From Pseudomonadota bacterium (GTDB lineage Bacteria > Pseudomonadota > Gammaproteobacteria > Burkholderiales > Burkholderiaceae_C): DNA of 6,455 bases. Shown here piece after piece: positions 5,931 to 6,455 of this stretch; the first letter of the stretch is position 1, and each line of letters begins with the position of its first letter. The stretch lies in the NCBI GenBank assembly GCA_030918015.1, contig JAUPTP010000139.1:1-6455 (forward strand), read 5' to 3'. The notes under the pieces are model-generated. The model was not told where the DNA came from and made no database searches. It was given only the letters and a program-made list of their open reading frames with translations. The position numbers and the translations under genes were made by a program.

Positions 5931-6455
5931 GTGACCGACACCCGCCCCACTCCCGCGCTGGTCTCCCAACGTGCCGCCGAGCGACTGCCCCGGCTGGCCC
6001 TGCTGCTGTTCTGCGCCGCCTACCTGCTGCCGGGCCTGTTCGGGCGCGACCCCTGGAAGAACGCCGACATCGCCGCCTACGGCTACATGACGAGCCTGCT
6101 GCGTGGCGACTCCGACTGGCTGCACCCGTCCCTGGCCGGACTGGCGGCCGAGGGGGGCGTGCTGCCCTACTGGATCGGCGCCGGCGCGATGGCGTTGCTG
6201 ACGCCGCTCGGCCTGGACCCGGCCCTGGCCGCGCGCATCCCCTTCACGCTGCTGCTGGCCGCCACGATGGCCCTGGTGTGGTATGCCACGCTGCACCTGG
6301 CCCGCACCGAAGCGGCCCAGCCTCTGGCCTTCGCCTTCGGCGGCGAGGCCCATCCGATCGATTACGCGCGGGCCATCGCCGATGGCGCGCTGCTGGCCCT
6401 GATCGCTGCGCTGGGTCTGCTGCAGCTCGGCCACGAGACCACGCCGGATCTGGTG
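5931..6455 (+). CDS. GT-C-like membrane glycosyltransferase, ArnT/PMT family (partial)
   Basis: The frame is open from a GTG at 5931 to the right edge (175 codons), so only the N-terminal part is seen. Residues 20-37 form a first membrane segment (LPRLALLLFCAAYLLPGLFG). A periplasmic loop follows with GRDPWKNADIAAYGYMTSLL (38-57). This resembles the D-E-x-x-Y-A-x-x-A-R-E-M loop of lipid-linked-sugar transferases, with acidic D40 and D46 as candidate catalytic or metal-binding residues. VLPYWIGAGAMALL (77-90) matches the P-x-x-Y-W entry to the next membrane segment, and further hydrophobic stretches lie at about 102-122 and 151-166. The family transfers sugars from polyprenyl-phosphate donors to lipid A, proteins or other acceptors; the acceptor here is unknown. 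GTG is the most plausible start, though TTG codons at 5907 and 5910 are also in frame. GAAG about 11 bases upstream is a weak ribosome site. No separate promoter is seen after the preceding terminator. Confidence 0.65.
   Translation, partial: MTDTRPTPALVSQRAAERLPRLALLLFCAAYLLPGLFGRDPWKNADIAAYGYMTSLLRGDSDWLHPSLAGLAAEGGVLPYWIGAGAMALLTPLGLDPALAARIPFTLLLAATMALVWYATLHLARTEAAQPLAFAFGGEAHPIDYARAIADGALLALIAALGLLQLGHETTPDLV

Overview
The window is very GC-rich, with tightly packed genes. The thioredoxin, Rho and type-B L31 genes lie side by side in the order trxA-rho-rpmE2. Together with a 420-residue Rho and CTATAAT-type -10 boxes, this suggests a betaproteobacterium of the Burkholderiales, possibly the Rubrivivax/Leptothrix/Ideonella side. 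That placement is an inference from protein character and gene order, not from a database search.

Left half (1-3405, minus strand): three genes read leftwards as an apparent operon. First is a 570-residue fusion of a kinase-like domain and an HDOD domain. A TatD-family metal-dependent hydrolase follows after a 13-bp gap. Last is a spermidine-synthase-like, SAM-binding-fold protein whose start overlaps the tatD stop (ATGA) and which runs off the left edge.

Centre (3406-3586): a divergent intergenic region of about 180 bp, with a candidate extended -10 for trxA and a short inverted repeat.

Right half (3587-6455, plus strand): trxA, rho and rpmE2, then the start of a GT-C-like membrane glycosyltransferase cut by the right edge. 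Each of rho and rpmE2 appears to have its own promoter. The rho promoter sits in the 3' end of trxA, with its -10 box over the stop codon. It would produce a leader of about 250 nt that opens with a strong hairpin and contains a C-rich, G-poor tract suited to Rho autoregulation. The rpmE2 promoter carries a 10-bp-arm palindrome immediately before its -10, and its roughly 70-nt leader is almost entirely foldable. A classical intrinsic terminator follows rpmE2.

The trxA-rho-rpmE2 block is housekeeping: redox, transcription termination and ribosome. No mobile element, CRISPR array, tRNA or rRNA was seen, and no stretch over 300 bases lacks a gene. The less ordinary items are the kinase-like/HDOD fusion, whose signature residues are degenerate in both halves, and the regulatory architecture of the rho and rpmE2 leaders.
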